Source of the DNA: Ostrinia nubilalis
Taxonomy: Eukaryota > Arthropoda > Insecta > Lepidoptera > Crambidae
Length of the DNA: 64,000 nucleotides
Assembly (NCBI RefSeq): GCF_963855985.1
Contig: NC_087099.1
Location: 12,802,001-12,866,000 of the forward strand
Reading direction: 5' to 3'
A program made the translations under genes and the position numbers. The notes under the pieces are model-generated. The model worked only from the letters and a program-made list of their open reading frames with translations. It had not been told where the DNA came from and did no database searches. How positions within the stretch are numbered: position 1 is the first letter of the stretch; every line of letters begins with the position of its first letter. Positions 29,661 through 39,454 of this stretch are shown here, piece by piece.

Positions 29661-30042
29661 ATAACGACATTATTTTTACTACGTCACGATTCGGGAACCC
29701 GGTTCTGTGTGCCTACCATGAGTTTACGTTAGGTGTGCTCGCTAGCGACTGCGTAAAAAAATGACATTTAAATGTATGACATATTGTGCAGCGCCCCTAG
29801 TGGCTACTTTCAAGAAATAAAATCTTCATAGAATTTTTTGACGTATTCGCTAGCGAGCTCACCTAACGTAAACTCATGGTAGGCACACTGCAATGCGGCA
29901 AGTTCCGGTTCAACAAACAAACTTGGTACAGAGGGCCCAAGATCAGATGGGTGTGCACTAAATTATCAACGGGTTGCAGAGCATATTTTTTACTGTGAAT
30001 GAAACTGTAGTACTCGCAAATAACGAACACAACCATTATTGA
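29661..30042 (+). pseudogene. FLYWCH exon split by a MITE
   Basis: The acceptor gtttgttgcag... ending at 29660 and the first 16 codons (through G-N-P-V-L) match E17. A 180-bp inverted-repeat element then interrupts the exon, after which Q-C-G-K-F-R-F-N-K and K-I-R-W-V-C-T-K resume. A second lesion, a one-base deletion near 29985, shifts the frame before the tail, where HNH has become HNH-Y-like text. The exon is therefore dead, with one lesion attributable to the transposon. Confidence 0.88.
29708..29887. mobile_element. 180-bp MITE inserted in a FLYWCH exon
   Basis: The ends tgtgcctaccatgagtttac and gtaaactcatggtaggcaca are perfect inverse copies, and cgttaggtg / cacctaacg extends the pairing. 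CTG is duplicated at 29705-29707 and 29888-29890. A 3-bp duplication fits PIF/Harbinger-type insertion. Confidence 0.9.
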
Positions 30043-30118
30043 AAGATCTGTAAAATTGGAGACAAAATTCAAACTGAATTTTTAACCTAATTTACTTATG
30101 TATTGTAATCCCAACTAA

Positions 30119-30361
30119 TCCCAACTAATATTATAAATGCGAAAGTAACTCTGTCTGTCTGTCTGTCTGTCTGTCTGTTACGCTTTCCCGCTTAAACCTC
30201 GCAACCGATTTTGATGAAATTTGGCATAGAGATAGTTTGAGTCCCGGGAAAGAACATAGGATAGTTTTTATCCCGGTTTTTGAAACAGGGACGCGCGCGA
30301 TAAAGTTTTTCTGTGACAGACAAAATTCCACGCGGGCGAAGCCGCGGGCGGAAAGCTAGTT
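30119..30361 (-). mobile_element. SINE-like dispersed repeat, copy 2
   Basis: It is the inverse of the 14093 family: cccaactaatattataaatg, a (tctg)n tract, then ttccacgcgggcgaagccgc and gaaagctagt. It is followed by a 75-bp segment containing atggggctctcgcccctaaa. Confidence 0.75.
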
Positions 30362-30435
30362 CACTATGTAAATTAAAACTATGGGGCTCTCGCCCCTAAA
30401 TATAATTTAGAAAGTAGGAATTCACAACATGTAAA

Positions 30436-30674
30436 TCCCAACTAATATTATAAATGCGAAAGTAACTCTGTCTGTCTGTCTGTCTGTCTGTTACGCTTTC
30501 CCGCTTAAACCTCGCAACCGATTTTTATGAAATTTGGCATAGAGATAGTTTGAGTCCCGGGAAAGAACATAGGATAGTTTTTATCCCGGTTTTTGAAACA
30601 GGGACGCGCGCGATAAAGTTTTTCTGTGACAGACAAAATTCCACGCGGGCGAAGCCGCGGGCGGAAAGCTAGTT
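30436..30674 (-). mobile_element. SINE-like dispersed repeat, copy 3 (tandem)
   Basis: It is almost identical to copy 2, and the 75-bp flank after it (about 30675-30748) is also duplicated. So a unit of about 315 bp was duplicated recently as a block rather than by independent insertion. Confidence 0.8.
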
Positions 30675-30834
30675 CACTATGTAAATTAAAACTATGGGGC
30701 TCTCGCCCCTAAATATAATTTAGAAAGTAGGAATTCACAACATGTAAATTTATAATAATTCACAAGCAAATAATAATGATCCGTAATTGCTTAAAAGGGG
30801 AATCAAAAAAATAAGGAGAAAAAGAAATTAGGTA

Positions 30835-31011
30835 AGAGTAGGCGCACACCGTTGATTTTTCGTCGGCCGATAGTTTAGTCGGGCAGTTGATCAGTATGGG
30901 CATGTATGGGAGTGCGCACACTACGCCGATTCGATTTGGCCGATTCTTCATACAATTTAAAATCGGGCACAACTATCGGCCAACTAAAAATCAACGGTGT
31001 GCGCCTACTCT
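30835..31011. mobile_element. MITE with 26-bp inverted ends
   Basis: The ends agagtaggcgcacaccgttg and caacggtgtgcgcctactct pair. The interior contains partly paired gtcggccgatag and ctatcggccaac. Confidence 0.82.
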
Positions 31012-31278
31012 AAGTGAAACATTTATTTTGTATTTTTGTAAATGTAATCCTCTCAATACTGCATTGGAGACGTCATTGCCAATTATAACAATGTTTATCG
31101 ACGTACCAGTCGTAATTAAAAATGTGTTTTTCTGAAAACCTGTCTATTTATTTGACTATGAAAATACAAGTGAATGTTTTTAAAACTCTTTTATTTGCGA
31201 TTTTTTTTTATTTATAGCGTGATCTCGCTTTGACTCATACAACTTTTTTAATTGGTACTGAACTTTTACATGTTTCAG

Positions 31279-31532
31279 AAGCAATTGAATTTATAACATC
31301 TTGCCGTGGGAATCCCATGATTCGTATTGGCAACCACCACTTCAGCCAGGCCAAAGATGCAAGATGTCCGAAGACTCTAAGGACGCGCTGGGTTTGCACG
31401 AAGAAAAACGGCGGGTGCCGCGCCTCTATCATCACCATAGACCGACATGTCATTAAATGTAATAATAATGTTCATCAATGTACTACTATGAATAATAATC
31501 TTTTGGCGCAAGTACACTATGCGGGAAATTGA
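31279..31532 (+). CDS. mod(mdg4): FLYWCH terminal exon E19 with transposon-derived tail
   Basis: The acceptor acatgtttcag ends at 31278. It has 83 residues: AIEFITSCRGNPMIRIGNHH, RTRWVC, x6, CRASIIT. The terminal pair reads V-H-Q-C instead of H-x-H, and the frame then runs on for 15 residues. The last part of that tail and the stop codon lie inside a MITE that begins at 31504. The zinc site would be C2HC if the Cys can substitute. It founds the E-F-I-T-S family of 31-41 kb. Confidence 0.75.
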
Positions 31533-31620
31533 CCGAGACGAAGCGCGAACCGAAGTATGGGCGACCCACGGCGAAACTAACCGAAGTGCGTTCGTCACGA
31601 TCAATTTCCACTATGCGCCA
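31504..31620. mobile_element. MITE overlapping the end of exon E19
   Basis: tggcgcaagtacactatgcg at the left pairs imperfectly with cactatgcgcca at the right, and ggaaattgacc with gatcaatttcc. The element supplies the E19 stop codon at 31530-31532. Confidence 0.65.
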
Positions 31621-32112
31621 TTCGTTGAAATTAAACATGTTTAATGTTTTTCACTATATCATATACATGTGACTTCATTCATCATCATATACATGTACAT
31701 ATTGCGTATTCCGCGTACTGGACTTTCGTATCTAAGAACTATATTTATTTGTGTATGACCTATATAATTATGTAAGTTTCTTCCTCAATTTGACATAATT
31801 ATATGTATTTTTTTCTGTGACTGATGTACTTATTTGTTATCTTAGAAGTGGCTTAATTGAGTCAATATTTGACATTATTAACTGTTTTTTTTTGTTACAT
31901 GGCTAAGTAGGAAAAGTTCTTTAAATATTATTTCACAACATCACCAATTTACCACTGTGTTCAAGCAAATAAAAATATTTAAGAAATCAATAAGAATCCA
32001 AGATGACATTTGATTAGTGATAAGCTGATGAAAAACTAAGTTTTTTTAAGCCATTATGTTATTGCACCTTCACATTGATACCCATGCTCTGTTATTTAAC
32101 ATTATGTTGTAG
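31621..32112. other. AT-rich intron-like stretch
   Basis: No gene or clear repeat was recognised before the E20 acceptor. Confidence 0.4.
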
Positions 32113-32312
32113 ATGAAGCTGAATTTATAACTTCGCGACGGGGTAACACCATGATCCGCCTCGGTGGATACCACTTCAGCCTTACTAAAGGCGAAGGGCC
32201 GAAGAAACGGTGGATATGCACTAAGCGGTATGCAGGGTGTCGCGCCTTCCTCGTGACCATTGACGGTGTTATCGCCAAACGTAAAAATGTACATAAACAT
32301 CAAAAATTCTAG
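32113..32312 (+). CDS. mod(mdg4): FLYWCH zinc-finger terminal exon E20
   Basis: The acceptor attatgttgtag ends at 32112. The 65 residues are EAEFITSRRGNTMIRLGGYH, KGEGPKKRWIC, x6, CRAFLVTIDGVIAKR, then H-K-H-Q-K-F and TAG. The final His pair is HKH. AATAAA is at 32342-32347. It is nearly identical to E21 over the central 45 residues. Confidence 0.9.
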
Positions 32313-32529
32313 TATTGTGTAAAATGTTCGTATAATTTTCTAATAAATGCTTCTTATGGCGCCAATTACTACAGTTATTTATTCTAAGATGTTTGACTCA
32401 TACAGATTCTTTTAAATAATCAACTTTACAAAAAGGACGGCAACGTACTCGTACGTAACGCCCCCGGGCCTGCGGGTATCTTCTATGGGCGATGGTAATC
32501 ATTTACCATTTGTCCCATAAAAACATGTT

Positions 32530-32680
32530 TTAGAAGACATTGATTTTATAACATCTAGTCTTGCTGAGGAAATCCTAATCCTATGATTCATATTGGCAAC
32601 CACCATTGCAGTCAATACATGGCGATATTTTGTATTTTAAGTATTCAAGACGGCATTTGATTAGTGTTAATATGTTGTTA
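32530..32680 (+). pseudogene. FLYWCH exon relic A
   Basis: After tgttttag the frame gives D-I-D-F-I-T-S and then, shifted, N-P-M-I-H-I-G-N-H-H. No zinc core remains. A sister relic at 33205-33330 has the same layout, so relic and neighbouring live exon were duplicated together. Confidence 0.78.
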
Positions 32681-32851
32681 ATAAAAAACTAAGTTTTGTT
32701 TTTTATGCTGCACTAAATAATTAATTTATGTGCAGTTAATGCGACATTTTGGGCCAGAATGGAATTCATTCGTTATGTATGCACTTACACTGTTTGTTTA
32801 TTCTTTGTCGTGTTTCTCTGCTCCATTAATTATTTAACGTTCTTGTTCTAG

Positions 32852-33057
32852 TTGAAGCTGAATTTATAACTTCGCGACAGGGTAATACCATGATCCGCCT
32901 TGGCGAATACCACTTCAGCCTTACTAAAGGCGAAGGGCCGAAGAAACGGTGGATATGCACTAAGCGGTATGCAGGGTGTCGCGCCTTCCTCGTGACCATT
33001 GACGGTGTTATCGCCAGATACAAAAATGAACATCAACATTATAATCAACACTTCTAG
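32852..33057 (+). CDS. mod(mdg4): FLYWCH zinc-finger terminal exon E21
   Basis: The acceptor ttcttgttctag ends at 32851. It has 67 residues: EAEFITSRQGNTMIRLGEYH, then the same KGEGPKKRWIC core as E20, x6, CRAFLVTIDGVIARY. The tail is H-Q-H followed by Y-N-Q-H-F and TAG, so the finger ends a few residues before the stop. AATAAA is at 33087-33092. Confidence 0.9.
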
Positions 33058-33204
33058 TGTTGTGTAAAATTTTGGTATATTTTTCGAATAAACATACTTC
33101 TTAAGGCTTCTACCGTTATTTATTTTAATACTAGCTTTTGCCAGCGGCTTCACTCGCGTGAAATTTAGTTTATCACATATCGTCATGTACTTTTACATGC
33201 TTTA

Positions 33205-33330
33205 GAAGATATTGATTTTATAACATCTTGCTGAAAAAATCGTAATCCTATGATTCGTATTGGCAACCACCATTGCATTCAATACATGGTGATATTTTGT
33301 ATGTTAAGTATCCAAGACGGCATAATATGA
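33205..33330 (+). pseudogene. FLYWCH exon relic B
   Basis: It has the same remnant as relic A: D-I-D-F-I-T-S then a stop, and N-P-M-I-R-I-G-N-H-H in another frame, with the same aatacatggtgatattttgt flank. Confidence 0.78.
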
Positions 33331-33435
33331 TTAATTCATAACATCGTTACGTATTAACACCTACACATTGTTTGTTAATTCCTTGTCGTGTTTCTCTGCT
33401 CTATTACTTATTTAACGTTTTTGTTCTGGTTGAAG

Positions 33436-33638
33436 CTGAATTTATAACTTCGCGACGGGGCAACACCATGATCCGCCTCGGCGAACACCACTTCAGCCTG
33501 TCTAAAAAAGTCGAAGGGTCAAAGCAAAGGTGGATGTGCACTAAGCGGTACGCAGGGTGTCGTGCCCACATCGTGACCATAGACAATGTTATCGCCAAAT
33601 GTGTAAATGTACATAAACATGTACATCTATATAAATAA
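33436..33638 (+). CDS. mod(mdg4): FLYWCH terminal exon E22 with displaced acceptor
   Basis: By alignment with E21 (gttctag before TTGAAGCTG), the expected AG here is mutated: the sequence reads gttctgg. The next AG, in gttgaag ending at 33435, lies six bases in, keeps the 3n+2 phase and loses only two codons. The remaining 66 residues start E-F-I-T-S-R-R-G-N-T, continue RWMC, x6, CRAHIVTIDNVIAKC and end H-K-H-V-H-L-Y-K before TAA, which overlaps an AATAAA. Whether it is still spliced is uncertain. Confidence 0.75.
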
Positions 33639-34247
33639 ATATAAATATTCTTCAACATATTACACTGCGCCTCTAGTTCAAAATAACTTTACCAAATGAT
33701 TTTGAATTGACTTAACAATAAATGAAAGCAAAATACTAGCAAAGTAGATTAGGTACAAGTGTCACAAAACTTGTTACTGAAAATGGTGATCAGTGTATCG
33801 ATATTATTAACTAGTGTTTCTTTTCGTATGCCTGATTTGTACTTACAAATCGTATAATACGTATCGTATATCGTATAATATTTTGCTATAGTTTTTATAG
33901 GCTTTAAACCTATTGAAATGTCATATGTATTTATTCTAATGGTGGTATTCCTGTACAATTTTTTTTGTTACATTACTTTAAGTTATTTATAAGTTCCAAT
34001 AATAAAATCTGTGGACCATAGATTTTTATTTTGCTTTCGTATAAAGGTGTCTCTAATTCAGATAGCTGAGTGTTTCCTCCTCGCTCTAGTCGCATTGTTA
34101 AGTAATCATTATTCTTGACATTCCATCATCATCATCATTTCAGCCATGTCATGTCGTCCAATGCTAAATAAAATCGCAATTCTCAGTTGTGCGGGACTCA
34201 CCTCAACATAATATTATGTTACCACAACAAATTATTAATTTTTCCAG
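33639..34247. other. AT-rich intron-like stretch
   Basis: No gene was found. A short (atc)n-atttcagcc trace near 34125-34150 is a fragment of the RTE-like LINE tail. Confidence 0.4.
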
Positions 34248-34447
34248 CCGATGCCGAATTCATAATCTCGCGTCAAGGTAACAATATGATCCGACTTGGC
34301 CACCACCATTTTAGCATGATGAAGAGGCACTCCAAAGGCTCCAAGCAACGGTGGATATGCACCAAGAATTCCATCGGGTGTCGCGCTTTTCTTGTGACAG
34401 TAGACAGTATTATCGCTAAATGTAACAATGTACACACACATTATTGA
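34248..34447 (+). CDS. mod(mdg4): FLYWCH zinc-finger terminal exon E23
   Basis: The acceptor ttaatttttccag ends at 34247. It has 65 residues: DAEFIISRQGNNMIRLGHHH, KGSKQRWIC, x6, CRAFLVTVDSIIAKC, HTHY, TGA. It is intermediate between E20-E22 and E24/E25, consistent with stepwise tandem duplication. Confidence 0.9.
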
Positions 34448-34641
34448 TTTTTTTAAAATAGCATTTTACTTTTATTAACTGGTACAATAACAAAACATGT
34501 TTATTTACATACAAACATACTTATTTACTGGTCTACAGTAAGATACAGTATAGAAGACAGCAATATTTTGGTTTGGGATATCCTTCAAATAGTTCGTGAC
34601 CAAAGTGGCTAAAAATATGTTTTGCCCACTTTAGGTGTAAC

Positions 34642-34972
34642 TAGGGATGCCAGGCGTCCGGCTTTAGCCGGACATGTTTGGCTTTTTAGGGACTTGTCCG
34701 GCCAAATATTGCCTTGTCCGGCCTGTCCGGCTTTTGTTAGGCTTTTTATTTGGTTGCGCGCCAGGCGAAAGTCGAGCCACAGAATCATAATTTGAAGCGC
34801 ACGCATCAGGATGTTGGATAGTAACCGATGATGATAGTACTCACTCATGAACTGACACTAATTGCACATCCCCCCCCCCCCTCCCCCGTCACATGTCCGG
34901 GTTTTAGGGTAAAATGTCCGGCCAAATGAAGCACAAAGTCCGGCTTTTGTGATTTTGGACCTGGCAACCCTA
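34642..34972. mobile_element. hAT-like non-autonomous element, 331 bp
   Basis: The ends tagggatgccagg and cctggcaaccc-ta pair, and the 8-bp sequence ggtgtaac flanks it on both sides (34634-34641 and 34973-34980). An 8-bp duplication is diagnostic of hAT-class insertion. The interior repeats ccggc/gtccgg words and has a run of about ten C. Confidence 0.85.
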
Positions 34973-35068
34973 GGTGTAACGAACTATTTGACGCAGATAA
35001 CATAGCTAGGTACTAACTTTTGAATGTACCTATGTAAATGTACATGTACTGGTAATTTTTTGCTTTAG

Positions 35069-35271
35069 GTGACCCTGAATTCATAATCTCGCGGCAGGGA
35101 AATCCCATGATCCGCCTTGGTGACCACCACTACAGCTTGGTCAAGAGGCTGTGTAAAGGGTCGAAGCAACGGTGGTGTTGCACCAAGAGTTACACCGGGT
35201 GCCGCGCATTTCTTGTGACTGTAGACAGTGTTATTGCAAAAAGTAACGACGTACATACACATTACACGTAA
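35069..35271 (+). CDS. mod(mdg4): FLYWCH zinc-finger terminal exon E24
   Basis: The acceptor ttttgctttag ends at 35068. It gives 66 residues: DPEFIISRQGNPMIRLGDHH, KGSKQRWCC, x6, CRAFLVTVDSVIAKS, HTHYT, TAA. The W-C-C (an extra Cys before the first ligand) is shared only with E25. AATAAA starts five bases after the stop, at 35277. Exon and about 300 bp of 3' flank are duplicated as E25. Confidence 0.92.
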
Positions 35272-35637
35272 TATGCAATAAACATACTTTTTATATTTAA
35301 GGTTTTATTGGTTTACTAGCTGTGCCCGCGACTTTGTACTTACTATAGTTTGAATAATATTTCCCGTTTTCGCAACATTTTTCTTTACTGCTCCACCCCA
35401 ATTGACTGTAAGGTGATGTTATATAACCTAAACCCTTCCTCGATAAATGGTTTATCCAACACAAAACTGATTTTTCGAATCGGACCAGTAGTTCCTGAGA
35501 TTAGCGCGTTCAACTAACCAAACAAACTCTTCAGTTTTATAATATTAATTGATATTAGTATTGATTTACTGGCCTTATTTCATCAGTGAAATATCATTAC
35601 CTGCCTTCATAACATTTAAGTCCATTTTTCATTTTAG

Positions 35638-35840
35638 GTGACGCCGAATTCATAACATCTCGGCAGGGAAATCCCATGATCCGTCTTGGTGTCCACCACT
35701 ACAGCTTGGTCAAGAAGCAGAGTAAAGGGTCGAAGCAACGGTGGTGTTGCACCAAGAGTTACACCGGGTGCCGCGCATTTCTCGTGACTGTAGACAGTAT
35801 TATTGCTAAAAGTAACGACGTACATACACATTACACGTAA
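35638..35840 (+). CDS. mod(mdg4): FLYWCH zinc-finger terminal exon E25
   Basis: The acceptor ttcattttag ends at 35637. It has 66 residues differing from E24 at few positions (D-A-E, T-S-R, G-V-H-H, K-K-Q-S for K-R-L-C, S-I-I). The 3' flank tactagctgtgcccgcgact and what follows repeats that of E24, so the duplication is about 570 bp long and recent. Confidence 0.92.
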
Positions 35841-36206
35841 TATGCAATAAACATACTTTTTATTTTAAAGATTTAATTGGTTTACTAGCTGTGCCCGCGA
35901 CTTTGTACTTACTAAGTATAGTTTGAATAATATTTCCCGTTTTCGCAACATTTTTCTTTACTGCTCCACCCCAATTGGCTGTAGGGTGATGTTATAATAT
36001 AACCTGTAAAGCCTTCCTCGACAAATGGCTTATCCAACGCAAAAATATTTTTGTCGCCTCACTAGTGCACAGATTAAAATGTTTTTATGTCAGTTGGCCA
36101 TATTTGTTTACGTTTCTGCTGAATTCTAAAGAATCAAGATATACGTACATGCTTGTAATAAGTGTACCTATAACTTCATGAAAACTGACATATTATGAAA
36201 TGATAG

Positions 36207-36441
36207 ATACTTCATAACCTCGCGGCAGGGAAATCCCATGATCCGCCTTGGTGACCGCCATTACAGCTTGGTCAAGAATATGTGTAGAGGGTTGAAGCGA
36301 CGGTGGAAGTGCACTAAAGCGTGTAAAGGTTGCCGTGCCTGTATTAATACTGTGGATAATGTTATTGTCCGATTTTATAACGTTTATTTACATGGAGAAA
36401 TTGTGAGTAAGAAAAAAAAACGTAAAACAGTGTTTTGTTAG
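36207..36441 (+). pseudogene. Decaying FLYWCH exon with basic tail
   Basis: The finger frame is open from Y-F-I-T-S-R-Q-G-N-P to TAG, with RRWKC, x6, CRACINT. However, the only nearby AG (gatag, ending 36206) lacks a pyrimidine tract and gives length 3n+1, and in the array phase a stop follows at once. The first terminal His is replaced by Tyr (N-V-Y-L-H) and the frame runs on to a KKKKRK tail. It is a third copy of the E24/E25 type that has lost its splice site and one zinc ligand. Confidence 0.7.
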
Positions 36442-36777
36442 CGGTCTCTGCATTAAGCGTACATTCTAGTGTTAAGTGTACGTACCTATAACCTGTGCTA
36501 TAACTTTATGAAAACTGTCAAGTTAAATGATAGATTCTTAACTGTTCAGAAGCAGCTGATTTTATGATGATATAAAAAGGATCTGAGGCAAGTTGTCTTG
36601 TTTATTTTGTCCCCTGACTCCTTATAACACTCAGAGGCTGTTTAAATTTTGGTTGACGCCGCAACCTCTAGTAAAATGCTTAACACACCGTCCTTTCTTA
36701 CTTAAATACTTCATTATGTATCTTATATCAGATGCAAATGGCGTTAAAATAATAATTGCACGGCCTTTCTATCACAG

Positions 36778-36971
36778 TGAAACCAGTATTCGTAACTTCG
36801 CGGCGGGGGAAGACCATGCTCCGCGTTGGAGAGCACCACTTCCGTGTGAAGAAGAGAAGCCAGGGTCCGAAGCAGCGCTGGACTTGCACCAAGTGGGACT
36901 TAGGCTGCCGCGCTCTCATCATCACCATAGGCAAAGTTCTAGTCGAATACCAAAAAGAACATAACCATTGA
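36778..36971 (+). CDS. mod(mdg4): FLYWCH zinc-finger terminal exon E26
   Basis: The acceptor tctatcacag ends at 36777. It has 63 residues: KPVFVTSRRGKTMLRVGEHH, QGPKQRWTC, x6, CRALIITIGKVLVEY, HNH, TGA. It links the 32-36 kb family to the 38-41 kb family. Confidence 0.9.
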
Positions 36972-38221
36972 ACTGTACAGTCAGCGTCAAACAGTTCGTG
37001 TCACTCACAGTCTTCAAAAAGTTGACAGCACAATCTTATTCCAATTGTAAAGCCATGGCAACATTTGGCGCCATGGCACTGTTTATAAACTGTTCATAAA
37101 CAATGTTTCGTGATATTTCATCATCTCTGTAAACAGTTTATAAACAGTCCATAAACATAGGTGATGAAACATTGTTTATGATACATGTTGCCGTGCTCCC
37201 CGCTATGAGTGGAGAGCAAGTGTGGACGGCCAAGTTTCAGAAACCTGTGTTTATAGTAAACTTGTTTTACACTAGTCGTAGTCATAAACAGTTTATCAAC
37301 AAATGTTGCCTAATGAATACAATATGGCTTTATAAAGACATGTTGCGTACTTTTTGGCTACTTTAGGTGTCACGAGCTACTATATTTACGAAAGTAATTA
37401 GATTCTGCCTACTATTACTGGTGATAACAGAAGATTTGGATCTTCTTCCCTTTATTTTGTGATGTGGTTGAAGCGTTATTTATTACTTCATAGTTTAGTT
37501 CATAGGCATAACAGTGTACGTCCATTATGCTTAAACTTAGGAAAATGCTAGTCAATGTAGCCTGTAGGTTTTATCAATACGACTTATTAGTATTAAATAA
37601 AATACTCTAGATAATAAACAGAGAGACGAGTGATTGATCTTATGGGGGGTCCTGTACCTTAAAACTTGTATGGAATTCTAAAAACTAGATTTTAATGTCT
37701 TATCTTTAATGACTCAAATAGGTTTATAAGGTTTTAAAATGTTGTCTAGTCAATTTTATTATCTTTTATTTTTGCACTTAATACTTTTTTAAAATAAATA
37801 AAATGTATGTTTGTGTGTTTATTAAGGTATTCTCGTCTACATTCCAAGGGTATGTCGACACATTCGCTTTATCTTATTTATAAATACACTAACCATTGGT
37901 ATTTGTTTTGAGTGTTTTATCCTAATTTATGACACATATTTTTTTAATCAATGACATTTTGCGGTGCATACTTAAGTATGAGTGTGAAGAGTGTGTAGAA
38001 AATAAAATGTATTTAGAAATGAATGATGCCTATTTTGTGTAAACCAGATACCATATAACGGTTGTTTGCCCATGGCCTCCTGCGGCACATGTAGACCCGT
38101 GCCTTAACTGAGAATCGAAGCTGTGATTCATTCATTAATTTTTTTAATGGTGGTGGATAACTTTCTTTATTTTCGTTTTTCATTCATTAGTTAGGTACTG
38201 TCTTTATTTCCTAAACCATAG
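36972..38221. other. Intron-like stretch with an inverted-repeat segment
   Basis: At about 37050-37190 the words gtttataaac and aacattgtttatg recur in both orientations, suggesting a degenerate MITE. The rest is AT-rich without a recognisable gene. Confidence 0.4.
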
Positions 38222-38421
38222 AAGAAGCTGAATATATTACGTCGCGAAGGGGGAACACCATGATTCGACTTGGAGGGTACCATTTCAGTGTGAACAAAAG
38301 GAAAAACGAAGACGGACCGAAGCAGCGTTGGATTTGCACCAAGTGGTCGAACGGCTGCCGGGGATTTATCATGACTGTTGAAAATGTTATTGCTAAATGC
38401 CACAATGTACATAATCATTAA
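38222..38421 (+). CDS. mod(mdg4): FLYWCH zinc-finger terminal exon E27
   Basis: The acceptor cctaaaccatag ends at 38221 and has a short pyrimidine tract. It has 65 residues: EAEYITSRRGNTMIRLGGYH, GPKQRWIC, x6, CRGFIMTVENVIAKC, HNH, TAA. The C-R-G (Gly for Ala) and T-V-E-N-V-I-A-K phrases are shared with E28. Confidence 0.88.
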
Positions 38422-38870
38422 AGCGACAGGTACAATATAGAATTTTTAATTAATTGTTTTTTAATGACGACACACCTCTGAGGTTTATATGCCCATGTCA
38501 GGCCGCACAGCAAGAGTTGAAGCGATCAACACAAGCAAAAATTTGTATTTGCATAGGTACGTGTTCTTACTTACTTGCGTATTCTGACTGATTTCTGTGT
38601 TCTAAATTCAAATATTACATCTGTATGTTTTCGCCTCAACTTTCTTGCAGCAGATTTTTGGTTTGATAATAATATTTTTGTCATAAAAAAAACTCATTTT
38701 TTTCTGTAAGTAGGCTTTAAAAAAGCACTTTTACACATGTAAACTGGGACATCCCAGTATACCCTACCATTGCTTCAGGACAATAAATGGGCCAGTGCTG
38801 AGAAGAACCAGCGCAAGAAACTCAGACACTATTGTCAGCCAAAAATTGTCAACTTTGCCCATTACTTTTT

Positions 38871-38910
38871 AGAGAACGCCGTATTTGTCACAACTAAGAT
38901 TCACGCTGCA
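38871..38910 (+). pseudogene. Very short FLYWCH relic
   Basis: After acttttta-g the bases encode N-A-V-F-V-T-T-K and then leave the domain. The following cgctgcagacttattttggt intron phrase precedes several live exons, so this is probably the 5' scrap of a lost exon. Confidence 0.4.
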
Positions 38911-38964
38911 GACTTATTTTGGTACGATAAAAATACATTAATCAACTTGGTCCATACTTTATAG

Positions 38965-39167
38965 AGGACGCTGCTGAATTCATCACGTCGCGACAGGGGA
39001 ACCCCATGATCCGTTTCGGGGATTACCACTACAGCCTGAACAAAAACAACAAAATCAAAGGACCCAAGAAGAGATGGATATGCACTAGGTGGTCGAATGG
39101 CTGCCGGGGACTTATCATCACTGTTGAAAATGTTATTGCTAAATGTAACAATGTACATAATCATTAA
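38965..39167 (+). CDS. mod(mdg4): FLYWCH zinc-finger terminal exon E28
   Basis: The acceptor atactttatag ends at 38964. It has 66 residues: DAAEFITSRQGNPMIRFGDY, GPKKRWIC, x6, CRGLIITVENVIAKC, HNH, TAA. The intron phrase just upstream (gcagacttattttggtacga ... ttggtccatactttatag) is repeated before E29 and E30. Confidence 0.9.
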
Positions 39168-39454
39168 CCTATCAGAAGAGTGTTAAAGAAGAAAAAGAAG
39201 CCCTTTTAAAATACACGTAAATATAGTTTAGCCAACAGCTAAGTATGTCTTGTTTAATTTTTTAAGCAACTCCATTGTTACTACTAGCATTAGTAAAGAC
39301 AAATTAAATCTGAAAATACAACGTTTATCTTAATTAATATTCTCTTTAAAGTAGTATTTAAAAGTCCTCTTTTTAAGACATCGGCCGTCACCTTTAATAT
39401 GTCACTCCTTCGTATTGCTGATATGATACACAGTACAGACTAAAGCTCATAGCA
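39168..39454. other. AT-rich intron-like stretch
   Basis: Nothing is recognised apart from intron sequence leading to the MITE that follows. Confidence 0.35.

Noticed and set aside
36541..36575. A possible exon start after gttcag reading E-A-A-D-F and then a stop.
   Set aside because: Only a few residues resemble the family. It may be a scrap but cannot be supported.
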